Source of the DNA: Pseudomonas sp. ADAK13
Lineage (GTDB): Bacteria; Pseudomonadota; Gammaproteobacteria; Pseudomonadales; Pseudomonadaceae
Reading direction: 5' to 3'
DNA: 64,000 bases
Assembly (NCBI RefSeq): GCF_012935715.1
Contig: NZ_CP052860.1
Coordinates: 1,488,001 to 1,552,000 of the forward strand
The position numbers were made by a program, and so were the translations under genes. How positions within the stretch are numbered: the first letter of the stretch is position 1; each line of letters begins with the position of its first letter. Shown piece after piece: positions 1 through 8,832 of the stretch. Below the pieces are notes generated by a model. It made no database searches, had not been told where the DNA came from, and saw only the letters and a program-made list of their open reading frames with translations.

Positions 1-94
1 GAATCACCTGGCCAGTCGACGGGTTGTACACGTCAGCCGTGCGACCGTTCTCGGTCACCAGTTGGCCGTTGATCAAATGCTGGATGAGGCTCAT
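1..94 (-). CDS. CoA-acylating methylmalonate/malonate-semialdehyde dehydrogenase, N-terminal fragment (runs off window)
   Basis: Only the first 31 codons are inside the window; they read MSLIQHLINGQLV... and resemble the N-terminus of MmsA-type aldehyde dehydrogenases, in which the strand-rich start precedes the NAD-binding domain. A clear AGGAG ribosome binding site lies just before the ATG. It is 39 nt downstream of bauA on the same strand, the position of bauC in the P. aeruginosa bauABCD operon. By that analogy it would oxidise malonate semialdehyde, the product of beta-alanine transamination, to acetyl-CoA. It could equally be the valine-pathway mmsA, since the fragment is too short to decide. 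Confidence 0.75.
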   Translation of the reverse strand, partial: MSLIQHLINGQLVTENGRTADVYNPSTGQVI

Positions 95-133
95 GCAGGG
101 CTCCTGAAAAGTTGTTCTATATAGAAGGAGAAA

Positions 134-1483
134 TCAGTCGATCTTGTTCAGCACTTCGCCGACCGCATCGAACAAGCGATCCAGGTCCTGCGGCTTGCTA
201 TTGAAGGTTGGCCCGAATTGCAGGGTGTCGCCGCCAAAGCGCACATAGAAGCCGGCTTTCCACAGTGCCATGCCCGCTTCGAACGGACGCACGATCGCAT
301 CACCATCACGCGGCGCAATCTGGATCGCACCGGCCAGGCCATAGTTACGAATATCGATCACGTTCTTGCTGCCCTTCAGGCCGTGCAACGCATTCTCGAA
401 ATGCGGTGCGACTTCGGCCACGCTCTGCACGAGGTTTTCCTTCTGCAGCAGGTCGAGTGCCGCCAGGCCAGCCGCGCAAGCCACCGGGTGAGCCGAGTAG
501 GTGTAACCGTGTGGGAATTCCACCGCGTACTCTGGCGTCGCCTGGTTCATGAATGTCTGATAAATCTCGGTGCTGGCAATCACCGCGCCCATCGGGATCG
601 CGCCGTTGGTGACTTGCTTGGCGATGCACATCAGGTCCGGAGTCACGCCAAAGCTGTCGGCGCCAAACATCGAACCGGTACGACCGAAGCCGGTGATCAC
701 TTCGTCGAACACCAACAGGATGTTGTGTTGATCGCAGATCTCACGCAGACGCTTCAGGTAACCCTGCGGCGGCACCAACACGCCAGCGGAACCCGCCATC
801 GGCTCAACAAACACCGCAGCGATGTTCGACGCATCGTGCAACTCAATCAGCTTGAGCAACTCATCCGCCAGGGCAATACCGCCCAGCTCCGGCATGCCAC
901 GGGAAAACGCATTGCTCGCCAGCAAGGTGTGAGGCAGATGGTCAACATCCATCAGGCCCTGGCCAAAGATCTTACGGTTACCGTTAACGCCGCCCAGACT
1001 GGTACCGGCGATGTTCACACCGTGATAACCACGGGCACGGCCAATCATCTTGGTCTTGGTCGCCTGGCCCTTCAGGCGCCAGTACGCACGCACCATCTTC
1101 ACCGCAGTGTCGGCGCACTCGGAGCCGGAGTCGGTGAAGAACACATGGTTCAGGTTGCCCGGGGTCAGGTCGGTAATCTTTTCTGCCAGCTGGAACGACA
1201 AAGGATGACCGTATTGGAAGCCCGGCGAGTAGTCCAATGTGCCCAGTTGCTTGGCGACCGCTTCCTGGATTTCCTTGCGGGTATGCCCGGCGCCGCAGGT
1301 CCACAGCCCCGACAGCGAGTCGTACACCTTGCGCCCCTTGTCATCGGTCAACCAGCTGCCTTCGGCCGCCACGATCAGGCGCGGGTCACGATGGAAGTTA
1401 CGGTTGGCGGTGTACGGCATCCAGTGGGCGTCCAGCTTCAATTGGCTGGCCAGGGTGGACGGAGCGTTTTCGGGCATGTTCAT
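134..1483 (-). CDS. bauA: Beta-alanine:pyruvate aminotransferase (omega-amino acid aminotransferase)
   Basis: A class III PLP-dependent aminotransferase of 449 residues, the usual length. It transfers the amino group of beta-alanine (and probably other omega-amino acids) to pyruvate, giving malonate semialdehyde and alanine in the cytoplasm. The sequence is close to the well-studied P. putida omega-amino acid:pyruvate aminotransferase. The PLP lysine is K289 in CIAKQVTNG, and D260 in VFDEVITGFGR contacts the pyridine nitrogen. The start at MNMPEN is chosen over a start 7 codons upstream because it matches the family N-terminus. It precedes the semialdehyde dehydrogenase fragment on the same strand and is divergent from a LysR gene, as in the bauR-bauABCD locus of P. 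aeruginosa, where the pathway drains beta-alanine from uracil and polyamine breakdown. Confidence 0.93.
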   Translation of the reverse strand: MNMPENAPSTLASQLKLDAHWMPYTANRNFHRDPRLIVAAEGSWLTDDKGRKVYDSLSGLWTCGAGHTRKEIQEAVAKQLGTLDYSPGFQYGHPLSFQLAEKITDLTPGNLNHVFFTDSGSECADTAVKMVRAYWRLKGQATKTKMIGRARGYHGVNIAGTSLGGVNGNRKIFGQGLMDVDHLPHTLLASNAFSRGMPELGGIALADELLKLIELHDASNIAAVFVEPMAGSAGVLVPPQGYLKRLREICDQHNILLVFDEVITGFGRTGSMFGADSFGVTPDLMCIAKQVTNGAIPMGAVIASTEIYQTFMNQATPEYAVEFPHGYTYSAHPVACAAGLAALDLLQKENLVQSVAEVAPHFENALHGLKGSKNVIDIRNYGLAGAIQIAPRDGDAIVRPFEAGMALWKAGFYVRFGGDTLQFGPTFNSKPQDLDRLFDAVGEVLNKID

Positions 1484-1609
1484 GAGCAAAACCTCGCAAG
1501 GCAAAAGGCAGCGTAGGGATTTGAAAAGCGTTGTTGCAGCTAAATTGCCACGGGGATAAAGTCGGTGAAATTCAACTCTTCTAACCTTCAGTCAGGCCTT
1601 CACTAAACT

Positions 1610-2530
1610 ATGAGCAGCCGTCGACCCGACCCACTGGCCCAAGTCAGCGACTTCGATATCCGCTTGTTGCGCATCTTTCGCAGCGTGGTGGAGTGCGGTG
1701 GCTTCTCGGCGGCGGAAACCGTACTGGGGATTGGACGCTCGGCCATCAGCCAGCAGATGAGTGACTTGGAGCAGCGCCTTGGCCTACGCCTGTGCCAGCG
1801 TGGGCGTGCGGGTTTTTCCCTGACCGAGGAAGGACGCGAGGTGTATCAGTCAGCGCTTCAGTTACTCAGCGCACTGGAAAGTTTTCGCACTGAGGTCAAC
1901 GGATTGCACCAGCATTTGCGCGGCGAACTGATCATCGGCCTGACCGACAACCTGGTCACCCTGCCCCACATGCGCATTACCCACGCCTTGGCGCAGTTGA
2001 AGGAGCGGGGGCCAGACGTGCAAATCCAGATCCGCATGATCGCCCCCAATGAAGTGGAACAAGGCGTGCTCGATGGCCGCCTGCATGTCGGCGTAGTCCC
2101 CCAGGCAAGCGCCTTGTCGGGCCTCGAATACCAGCCGCTGTACAGCGAACGCTCGCTGCTTTACTGCGCGGTCGGCCACCCGCTGTTTTATGCCGACGAC
2201 AAGCAACTGGACGATGAGCGCATCAACAGCCAGGACGCCATCGCCCCGACCTTCCGCTTGCCGGCCGATATCCAGGCTCACTACCAGGCACTCAATTGCA
2301 CCGCCAGCGCCTCGGACCGCGAGGGCATGGCCTTCCTGATCCTGACAGGCCGCTACATCGGCTACCTGCCCGATCACTACGCCAGCCTTTGGGTACAACA
2401 AGGCCGACTGCGCGCGCTGAAACCGGCCACGCGTTTTTACGATTTGAGCCTCGCTTCGGTCACGCGCAAGGGCCGTCGCCCTCATTTGGTGCTGGAAAGC
2501 TTCCTCGAAAGCTTGGCCGCAACGCGCTAG
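1610..2530 (+). CDS. bauR: LysR-type regulator, probable BauR
   Basis: A 306-residue LysR-family regulator with an N-terminal winged helix-turn-helix (about residues 14-72; FSAAETVLGIGRSAISQQ is the recognition segment) and a C-terminal substrate-binding-type effector domain. It is transcribed divergently from bauA across a 126-nt spacer, the same arrangement as P. aeruginosa bauR/bauA, so it most likely activates the beta-alanine operon with beta-alanine or a derivative as co-inducer. The ribosome binding site before the ATG is weak. The assignment as BauR rests on position and family, not on any residue that identifies the ligand. Confidence 0.8.
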   Translation: MSSRRPDPLAQVSDFDIRLLRIFRSVVECGGFSAAETVLGIGRSAISQQMSDLEQRLGLRLCQRGRAGFSLTEEGREVYQSALQLLSALESFRTEVNGLHQHLRGELIIGLTDNLVTLPHMRITHALAQLKERGPDVQIQIRMIAPNEVEQGVLDGRLHVGVVPQASALSGLEYQPLYSERSLLYCAVGHPLFYADDKQLDDERINSQDAIAPTFRLPADIQAHYQALNCTASASDREGMAFLILTGRYIGYLPDHYASLWVQQGRLRALKPATRFYDLSLASVTRKGRRPHLVLESFLESLAATR

Positions 2531-2602
2531 CACGGGCCTCACATAAAAACCTGAGCAACTGGACAGCTTTTTGCAAGGCATGGTGACCTAGAACCGTCAG
2601 CC

Positions 2603-4012
2603 ATGAGTTACCACGCCATGCCGCCAGAATCCTCCAGCCCCAGCGACCTGATCTACGGCCTCAACGACCGCCCCAAACCACTGCCCGCCTTGCTTGCTGC
2701 ATTGCAGCATGTGTTGGCTGCCTTTGTCGGCATCATCACCCCGCCGCTGATCATCGGCTCCACCCTGGGCCTGACCGCCCACCTGCCCTACCTGATCAGC
2801 ATGGCATTGATGGTTTCCGGTGTAGGCACCTTCATCCAGGCGCGTAGGCCGTTCGGGATTGGCGCCGGGATGATCTGCCTGCAAGGCACCAGCTTCGCGT
2901 TTCTCGGCGCGGTGTTGTCGGCGGGGTTTCTGGTCAAGCAACGGGGCGGCAGCCCGGAAGACATCCTGGCGATGATTTTCGGCATTTGCTTCTTCGGCGC
3001 TGCAGTGCAGGTGATATTGAGCCGCTTTATCGGCCAACTCAGAAGAGTGATCACGCCACTGGTCACGGGGATTGTCATCACCCTGATCGGCATCAGCCTG
3101 ATCAAAGTCGGCATCACTGACTTGGGCGGCGGCTTCAACGCGCCGGACTTCGGCGCCCCGACCAATCTGGCGCTCGGCCTGTTCGTGGTGTTGACGATCA
3201 TCCTGCTCAACCGCTCGAACACGCCGTGGGTTCGCCTCAGCGCGATCATCATCGGCCTGGCGCTAGGCAGCCTCGCCGCCTGGCTCAGCGGCAAACTCGT
3301 CCCACAAGCCCTGCCTGACTTGCCATTGATCAGCCTGCCTACACCGTTCCACTTTGGTTTCAACTTCGACTGGAGCGCTTTCCTGCCGGTGGCGCTGATT
3401 TATCTGATCAGCACCATCGAAACCGTCGGCGACCTCACCGCCAACTGCATGATCGCCCGCCAGCCCATCAGCGGTCCTTCCTATATAAGCCGGCTCAAGG
3501 GTGGCGTGCTGGGGGATGGCATCAGTTGCATGATCGCCGCCACCTTCAGTGCCTTTCCCAACACGACGTTCGCCCAGAACAACGGTGTGATACAACTGAC
3601 CGGAGTCGCCAGCCGTTACGTCGGCCTGTACATCGGCGTGGTGCTGTTTTGTCTCGGAATGTTTCCACTGATTGGCGCGGTGCTGCAACAAATTCCCAAG
3701 CCAGTGCTGGGCGGCGCGACCCTGGTGATGTTCGGCAGCGTGGCCGCCGCCGGCGTGCGCATCCTCGCGCAGGCACCGCTGGATCGACGCAGCATGCTGA
3801 TCATCGCCACATCGTTCGGCGTCGGCCTGGGGATCGCCGCCCAGCCAAACCTGCTGCACCTGATGCCCACCCTGGTGCAGAACCTGTTCGACTCAGCCAT
3901 CACCAGCGGCGGCCTGACCGCCATTGTGTTGTGCCTGTTGCTGCCTGAACCCAAGGCCACTGCGGATGCCGCAAACCGGGCATTGGAAAGCGACACTCTG
4001 GAACCGCTTTGA
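2603..4012 (+). CDS. NCS2-family nucleobase (purine/xanthine/urate type) permease
   Basis: A 469-residue inner-membrane protein with about 14 hydrophobic segments. It carries the nucleobase:cation symporter-2 signature near residue 325 (QNNGVIQLTGVASRYVG), in which the QNxG-type core contributes to substrate binding. It would import a purine base, xanthine, uric acid or uracil with protons. It lies 72 nt after bauR and 87 nt before a RutR-like regulator. With the 8-oxoguanine and adenine deaminases further along, this suggests a loose purine/pyrimidine salvage cluster. The substrate cannot be fixed from sequence alone. An alternative ATG lies four codons downstream. Confidence 0.85.
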   Translation: MSYHAMPPESSSPSDLIYGLNDRPKPLPALLAALQHVLAAFVGIITPPLIIGSTLGLTAHLPYLISMALMVSGVGTFIQARRPFGIGAGMICLQGTSFAFLGAVLSAGFLVKQRGGSPEDILAMIFGICFFGAAVQVILSRFIGQLRRVITPLVTGIVITLIGISLIKVGITDLGGGFNAPDFGAPTNLALGLFVVLTIILLNRSNTPWVRLSAIIIGLALGSLAAWLSGKLVPQALPDLPLISLPTPFHFGFNFDWSAFLPVALIYLISTIETVGDLTANCMIARQPISGPSYISRLKGGVLGDGISCMIAATFSAFPNTTFAQNNGVIQLTGVASRYVGLYIGVVLFCLGMFPLIGAVLQQIPKPVLGGATLVMFGSVAAAGVRILAQAPLDRRSMLIIATSFGVGLGIAAQPNLLHLMPTLVQNLFDSAITSGGLTAIVLCLLLPEPKATADAANRALESDTLEPL

Positions 4013-4099
4013 CGGTTTTATCGTATCGGGACTTGTCTGGGGCTTGAGGGTGGGTTATCTGTGCACACGTCGTCTTCATCGATCTGCACGGAAACCTCC

Positions 4100-4759
4100 A
4101 TGAGCCTCGAAGTTCCTGCCCACAGCAACCACGCCGGAAAACCTGCAAGCCGCATTCGCCAAAAGAACGAACAAGCGATTTTGCAGGCCGCCGAAGACGA
4201 GTTCGCCCGTCATGGCTACAAAGGCACCAGCATGAACACCATCGCGGCGAGTGCCGGGTTGCCGAAAGCCAACTTGCACTACTACTTCACCAACAAGCTG
4301 GGGCTGTACATTGCCGTGCTCAGCAACATCCTCGAATTGTGGGACAGCACGTTCAACACGCTGACCGCCGAGGATGACCCGGCCGCCGCCCTGACCCGCT
4401 ACATCCGCACCAAGATGGAATTCTCGCGGCGCCAGCCACAGGCCTCGCGAATCTTCGCGATGGAGATCATCAGCGGCGGTGAATGCCTGACCGAATATTT
4501 CAGCCAGGACTACCGCGCCTGGTTCAGCGGCCGGGCGGCGGTGTTCCAGGCCTGGATCGACGCCGGCAAGATGGACCCCGTCGACCCGGTACACCTGATC
4601 TTCCTGCTGTGGGGCAGCACCCAGCATTACGCCGACTTTGCCACGCAAATCTGCCGCGTGACCGGGCGCACCAAGCTGACCAAGCAAGACATGGAAGACG
4701 CAGGCACCAACCTTATCCACATCATTCTCAAAGGCTGTGGCATCAAGCCCGCCCTCTAA
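4100..4759 (+). CDS. TetR-family regulator, RutR-like
   Basis: A 219-residue TetR-type repressor. The N-terminal DNA-binding domain (about residues 17-65) has the typical pattern ILQAAEDEFARHGYKGTSMNTIAASAG followed by the NLHYYFTNK recognition helix and the start of the ligand domain. The C-terminal half resembles the RutR family (IISGGECLTEYF, WGSTQHYADF), whose E. coli member senses uracil or thymine and controls pyrimidine degradation. Its place directly after a nucleobase permease and close to the beta-alanine genes fits that role. A GTG start 13 codons upstream is possible, but the ATG at MSLEV gives the normal family length. Confidence 0.82.
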   Translation: MSLEVPAHSNHAGKPASRIRQKNEQAILQAAEDEFARHGYKGTSMNTIAASAGLPKANLHYYFTNKLGLYIAVLSNILELWDSTFNTLTAEDDPAAALTRYIRTKMEFSRRQPQASRIFAMEIISGGECLTEYFSQDYRAWFSGRAAVFQAWIDAGKMDPVDPVHLIFLLWGSTQHYADFATQICRVTGRTKLTKQDMEDAGTNLIHIILKGCGIKPAL

Positions 4760-4771
4760 ACGAAGTTACCC

Positions 4772-5353
4772 ATGCCTTTCACGCTTACCGGCTTTTGCGA
4801 ATTTCGCGAAGAAATTCGCAAAAGCCGCTTCATTACCCTCGCCGCCCCCATCGCCAGCCCACAGGACGCCCAGGCCTTCATCGACCAGCACAGCGACCTG
4901 AACGCCACGCACAACTGCTGGGCCTGGAAACTCGGCGATCAATACCGCAGCAACGATGATGGCGAACCCGGCGGCACGGCCGGGCGACCGATCCTGGCCG
5001 CGATCGAAGCGCAGGATTGCGACCAGGTCGTGGTGTTGGTGATCCGCTGGTACGGTGGCATTCAACTGGGTACCGGCGGCCTAGCCCGCGCCTATGGCGG
5101 CGGCGCCAACAAATGCCTGCAAGCAGCCGAGCGCGTCGAACTGATCAAACGCGTGCCGCTGAGTTGTTCCTGTGGTTTTGCCGAGCTGCCGCTGGTGAAG
5201 TTACGGGTGGCCGAGTTGGGCGGGCTGGTGACAGAAGAAATCTTCACCGCCAATGGCGTCGACCTGCAATTGGCCCTCGGCGAAGCACACATCGACACGT
5301 TGCAAACCCAACTCGCCGGCCTGAGCCGCGGACGCATTCTGCTGCAGCGCTGA
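4772..5353 (+). CDS. yigZ: YigZ / IMPACT family protein
   Basis: A 193-residue member of the UPF0029/IMPACT family. The conserved N-terminal domain is visible as residues 44-60 (ATHNCWAWKLGD), DDGEPGGTAGRP and VIRWYGGIQLGTGGLARAYG, followed by the short ferredoxin-like C-terminal domain. The bacterial protein has a known fold, but its biochemical role is not settled; eukaryotic IMPACT regulates the kinase GCN2. It starts 12 nt after the TetR gene and may be co-transcribed with it. The length is normal for YigZ. Confidence 0.9.
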   Translation: MPFTLTGFCEFREEIRKSRFITLAAPIASPQDAQAFIDQHSDLNATHNCWAWKLGDQYRSNDDGEPGGTAGRPILAAIEAQDCDQVVVLVIRWYGGIQLGTGGLARAYGGGANKCLQAAERVELIKRVPLSCSCGFAELPLVKLRVAELGGLVTEEIFTANGVDLQLALGEAHIDTLQTQLAGLSRGRILLQR

Positions 5354-5655
5354 AACTGCCCACATCTACTGTGCACCTGCCTGTGGATAACCTGGGCACA
5401 CCCCCCTGTAACCCTTCTGTCACAAGGGTTTCAGGCGGTTGTTCAGTTTTTGCTCAGCCCACCACACTAAAGTATTAATCCGGCTCAAAAACAGTCAGTT
5501 AGCCGGGTTATGTCCTTTAGAACAAAGGGCCGCAGCGCTTATACCCACCGATCACGCTTGCGCACAATTCCTGTGGAGCAACCTGTGGATAACCCGTGCA
5601 AGAGTGACCCGGCGGCAGAGCCCACAACGCCCCGGCACAACTGATCATTTTTCAA
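5354..5655. other. Intergenic region between convergent genes, with two perfect DnaA boxes
   Basis: 302 nt without a supported gene between the ends of yigZ (plus strand) and a minus-strand membrane protein. It carries TGTGGATAA, the complement of the consensus DnaA box TTATCCACA, at 5382-5390 and 5584-5592 in the same orientation. A run of C (5401-5406) and the motif AGTATTAATCC lie between them. No intrinsic terminator with a T-run was seen. The only open frames are short and lack convincing start sites. Confidence 0.6.
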
Positions 5656-6048
5656 TCAATTCACAGCCCGACGCACCGGTATTAATTGCGCTATCGCCCA
5701 CAGCACTTCAAACACCACGACGACCACCAACACCGTACTGGCACCGTGGGCGAGCGCGTAAATCTGCCAGGTCGCAAACAGCACGCGGCCAGCTGCGTCA
5801 TAGCGACCAAAAATCGCCTGGGGATCGCGGATTCGCAGCACCGACCACACGCAGACAATCGAGCCCATCAGGTTGGCCATCAACCTATGCACAGGCGCGA
5901 ACGGCGGCAGCTCGCCGGGCAGGTTCAGCGCCACCAGGGCGTTATGCAGCAGGTCAAACGTCCAGGGTGTGACCAGCGCGGCGGTGACGATCAGGTCATA
6001 CCAGCCGCTGGCCCGGACCAGTCGGCGGTATTGATGTGCAGTCCACAT
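5656..6048 (-). CDS. Small integral membrane protein of unknown function
   Basis: A 130-residue hydrophobic protein with about four predicted membrane helices (for example GWYDLIVTAALVTPWTF and ASTVLVVVVVFEVLWAIAQLI). The start at MWTAHQYRR has an AAGGAA ribosome binding site; a longer version starting 19 codons upstream lacks one. The family was not recognised. It is divergent from a MerR regulator 83 nt away, so the two may share a regulatory region. The end is convergent with yigZ. Confidence 0.7.
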   Translation of the reverse strand: MWTAHQYRRLVRASGWYDLIVTAALVTPWTFDLLHNALVALNLPGELPPFAPVHRLMANLMGSIVCVWSVLRIRDPQAIFGRYDAAGRVLFATWQIYALAHGASTVLVVVVVFEVLWAIAQLIPVRRAVN

Positions 6049-6131
6049 AGCAGCAAGTTCCTTCAATTCAAGAAGCCAGCAGGCTAAAGCCTGGAGTATG
6101 CTCAAGGGTCAAGCCCTCCAGAGCTCTCTAC

Positions 6132-6482
6132 ATGCGTATCGGCGAATTAGCCCAGGCCAGCCAGGTCAGCCGCGACACCCTGCGCTTCTACGAGCAGCGC
6201 GGGTTGATTGCCGCGCAACGCAGCGCCAACGGTTACCGCGACTACCCCGCCGACATGCTGCAGTTGGTGCTGTACATCAAGACCGCCCAGCGCCTGGGCT
6301 TCAGCCTCAGTGAAATTGGCAACAGTGTCGGCGCCTTGTGGCAAGCTCCAGACCCCGACAGCGCCGTCACCCAACTGCTGCAAGACAAGCTCAACCTGAT
6401 CGAAACCCGCATCACTGAACTCGAACAACTGCGCCAGGAGTTGCAACAACGACTCGGGCAACGTTGCCCACTGACCCCGTGA
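6132..6482 (+). CDS. MerR-family transcriptional regulator
   Basis: A 116-residue MerR-type regulator. The N-terminal winged helix reads MRIGELAQASQVSRDTLRFYEQRGLI, followed by the dimerisation helix of about 40 residues (LIETRITELEQLRQELQQRL). The C-terminus is short and has a single cysteine (RCPLTP), so the two-cysteine metal site of CueR- or ZntR-like proteins is missing. An organic or redox signal is more likely than a metal. It lies 26 nt before an SDR gene on the same strand, which is its probable target or partner. Confidence 0.87.
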   Translation: MRIGELAQASQVSRDTLRFYEQRGLIAAQRSANGYRDYPADMLQLVLYIKTAQRLGFSLSEIGNSVGALWQAPDPDSAVTQLLQDKLNLIETRITELEQLRQELQQRLGQRCPLTP

Positions 6483-6508
6483 ACCTCCACCGTCAAAGGA
6501 AGCCATTC

Positions 6509-7195
6509 ATGTCTACGTCAAAAACCGCACTGATTATCGGCGCCTCCCGGGGCCTCGGCCTTGGCCTGGTCAAGCAACTGCTGGCGGACGGCTGGGAGGT
6601 GACCGCTACCGTGCGCGACCCGCAAAAGGCCGATGCGTTGAAGGCCCTGGGCCCGGTGCAGATCGAAAAGCTCGACATGGATGATCAACAGGCCGTGATC
6701 GCCCTGAGCCAGCGTCTCAAGGAGACAACCTTCGACCTGCTGTTCGTCAACGCCGGGGTCAAAGGTCCCGCCAATCAGGAGCCGGGCCATGCCACCCTGG
6801 CTGAAGTCGGCCAACTGTTTTTCACCAACGCCGTGGCGCCGATCAACCTGGCCCAGCGTTTTGTCGGGCAGATCCGCCCGGACACCGGCGTGCTGGCCTT
6901 CATGAGTTCGATCCTGGGCAGCGTCACCATCCCCGACGGCTCGGACCTGGCCCTGTACAAAGCCAGCAAGGCCGCCCTCAACTCCATGACCAACAGTTTT
7001 GTCACCCAGTTGGGCGATCAAAAACTGACCGTGCTGTCGTTGCACCCGGGCTGGGTGAAAACCGACATGGGCGGCGAAAACGCGCACATCGACGTGCCTA
7101 CCAGCGTCCGCGGCCTGGTCGACCAGGTGAATGCCTACACCGGCAAGGGCGGCCATCACTTTGTGGACTACAAGGGCGACACCATCGCCTGGTAA
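6509..7195 (+). CDS. Short-chain dehydrogenase/reductase
   Basis: A 228-residue classical SDR with the Rossmann motif GASRGLGLG at residues 11-19 and the catalytic Ser with a YKASK motif (LYKASKAALNSM, about residues 150-160). NAD(P)H-dependent oxidation or reduction of an unidentified carbonyl or alcohol is expected in the cytoplasm. The start at MSTSK is preceded by AAAGGA; the open frame extends upstream into the MerR gene but without a ribosome site. It probably forms a two-gene unit with the MerR regulator. Confidence 0.87.
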   Translation: MSTSKTALIIGASRGLGLGLVKQLLADGWEVTATVRDPQKADALKALGPVQIEKLDMDDQQAVIALSQRLKETTFDLLFVNAGVKGPANQEPGHATLAEVGQLFFTNAVAPINLAQRFVGQIRPDTGVLAFMSSILGSVTIPDGSDLALYKASKAALNSMTNSFVTQLGDQKLTVLSLHPGWVKTDMGGENAHIDVPTSVRGLVDQVNAYTGKGGHHFVDYKGDTIAW

Positions 7196-7203
7196 AAACA
7201 CCA

Positions 7204-7239
7204 GGATCGTTATCGGCGGATTGCCGTCGATAACGATCC
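7204..7239. terminator. Perfect 12-bp dyad after the SDR gene (terminator-like)
   Basis: GGATCGTTATCG at 7204-7215 is exactly complementary to CGATAACGATCC at 7228-7239, with a 12-nt loop. It lies 8 nt after the SDR stop codon. There is no T-run on the plus side, so it may be a factor-assisted terminator or mRNA 3' end rather than a classical intrinsic terminator. Confidence 0.6.
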
Positions 7240-7341
7240 ACACGTAAACTGCGCACCTCGCCCTCCCCGGCGACCCTGGATCAGCAGACAGGGCAACACT
7301 GAGCTGGCAAACCTGAACCCATCATTCAGAGGAGCCGGCCA

Positions 7342-8700
7342 ATGCCTGCGACCCGTATCTGGTTAAAAAACCCCCTCGCGATTTTCACTGCCAATGGCCT
7401 CGATGCCCGTGGCGGCCTGGTGCTGCAAGACGGTGTGATCACCGAAGTGCTGGGCTGGGGCCGAGAACCCGCCGTGCCCTGTGGACAAGTGTTCGATGCC
7501 CGTGAGCATGTGGTGCTTCCGGGGCTGATCAACACCCACCATCACTTCTACCAAACCCTGACCCGCGCCTGGGCTCCGGTGGTTAACCAGCCGCTGTTTC
7601 CCTGGTTGAAAACCCTGTACCCGGTGTGGGCCCGCCTCACCCCGGAAAAACTCGCGCTCGCCTCCAAAGTCGCCCTCGCTGAATTACTGCTCTCGGGCTG
7701 CACCACCGCGGCAGACCACCACTACCTGTTCCCTGACGGCCTTGAACAGGCGATCGACGTGCAAGTCGACAGCGTGCGGGAACTGGGCATGCGCGCCATG
7801 CTCACCCGCGGCTCCATGAGCCTGGGCGAGGCCGATGGCGGGCTGCCACCGCAGCAAACCGTGCAACAAGGCGAAGTGATTCTGGAAGACAGCCGCCGCC
7901 TGATCCGCCAGTACCACGAGCGCGGCGACGGCGCGCAAATCCAGATTGCCCTGGCGCCCTGCTCCCCGTTTTCCGTCACCCCGGAAATCATGGAAGCCAG
8001 CGCCGAACTGGCGAATAACCTCGACGTGCGCCTGCACACGCACCTGGCGGAAACCCTCGACGAAGAAGACTTCTGCCTGCAGCGTTTCGGCCTGCGCACC
8101 GTGGATTACCTCGACAGCGTCGGCTGGCTCGGCCCACGCACGTGGCTGGCCCATGGCATTCACTTCAACCCCGAAGAAATCGCACGCCTTGGTGCCGCTG
8201 GAACCGGGATATGCCATTGCCCGAGCTCCAACATGCGCCTGGCTTCCGGCATATGCCCGACCCTCGACCTGCTCGCCGCCGGCGCACCGATTGGCCTGGG
8301 CGTGGACGGTTCGGCGTCCAACGATGCGTCGAACATGATCCTGGAAACGCGCCAGGCGTTGTACATCCAGCGCCTGCGTTACGGGGCCGAGAAGATCACC
8401 CCGGAGTTGGTGTTGGGTTGGGCTACAAAGGGTTCGGCGCAGTTACTTGGCCGCAGCGACATCGGCGAACTGGCCGTCGGCAAACAAGCCGACCTGGCGC
8501 TGTTCAAACTCGATGAGCTGCGCTTCTCCGGCAGCCACGACCCGATCTCGGCACTGCTGCTGTGCGGCGCCGACCGGGCGGACCGGGTGATGGTCGGCGG
8601 CAAATGGCGGGTGATCGACGGACAGGTCGAGGGCCTGGATCTGAAGGGCTTGATTGCCGATCACAGCCAGGCAGCGCGGGAATTGATCAACCGGATCTAA
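7342..8700 (+). CDS. 8-oxoguanine deaminase (amidohydrolase superfamily)
   Basis: A 452-residue metal-dependent amidohydrolase. The metal ligands sit in INTHHHFYQ (residues 64-70), LHTHLAET, AHGIHF and GVDGSASND. The fragments LTRAWAP and LFPWLKTLYPVWARL are typical of the 8-oxoguanine/hydroxyatrazine deaminase group, and the protein matches in length and character the P. aeruginosa enzyme (PA0142) shown to deaminate 8-oxoguanine to urate. It would detoxify or salvage oxidised guanine. It stands alone after the SDR gene with a ribosome site GAGGAG. Older annotation calls such proteins hydroxydechloroatrazine hydrolases. Confidence 0.85.
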   Translation: MPATRIWLKNPLAIFTANGLDARGGLVLQDGVITEVLGWGREPAVPCGQVFDAREHVVLPGLINTHHHFYQTLTRAWAPVVNQPLFPWLKTLYPVWARLTPEKLALASKVALAELLLSGCTTAADHHYLFPDGLEQAIDVQVDSVRELGMRAMLTRGSMSLGEADGGLPPQQTVQQGEVILEDSRRLIRQYHERGDGAQIQIALAPCSPFSVTPEIMEASAELANNLDVRLHTHLAETLDEEDFCLQRFGLRTVDYLDSVGWLGPRTWLAHGIHFNPEEIARLGAAGTGICHCPSSNMRLASGICPTLDLLAAGAPIGLGVDGSASNDASNMILETRQALYIQRLRYGAEKITPELVLGWATKGSAQLLGRSDIGELAVGKQADLALFKLDELRFSGSHDPISALLLCGADRADRVMVGGKWRVIDGQVEGLDLKGLIADHSQAARELINRI

Positions 8701-8710
8701 GCCAGGCACA

Positions 8711-8812
8711 GATCAAATGTGGGAGCCGGGCTTGCCCGCGATGCAGGCACCTCGGTCTTTCAGTTGCACCGAGGTGATGCTATCGCAGGCAAGCCAGCTC
8801 GCACATTTGATC
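8711..8812. repeat. REP pair (REPIN-like inverted repeat)
   Basis: Two Pseudomonas REP sequences in inverted orientation: TGTGGGAGCCGGGCTTGCC from 8718 and its imperfect complement ending GCTCGCACA at 8805. They are separated by a short spacer that itself pairs (CACCTCGG/CCGAGGTG). Outer arms GATCAAA/TTTGATC extend the dyad to 8711-8812. It lies between convergent genes, where such elements are usually found. Confidence 0.85.
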
Positions 8813-8832
8813 AGCGGTGTACTCAGGAACGG

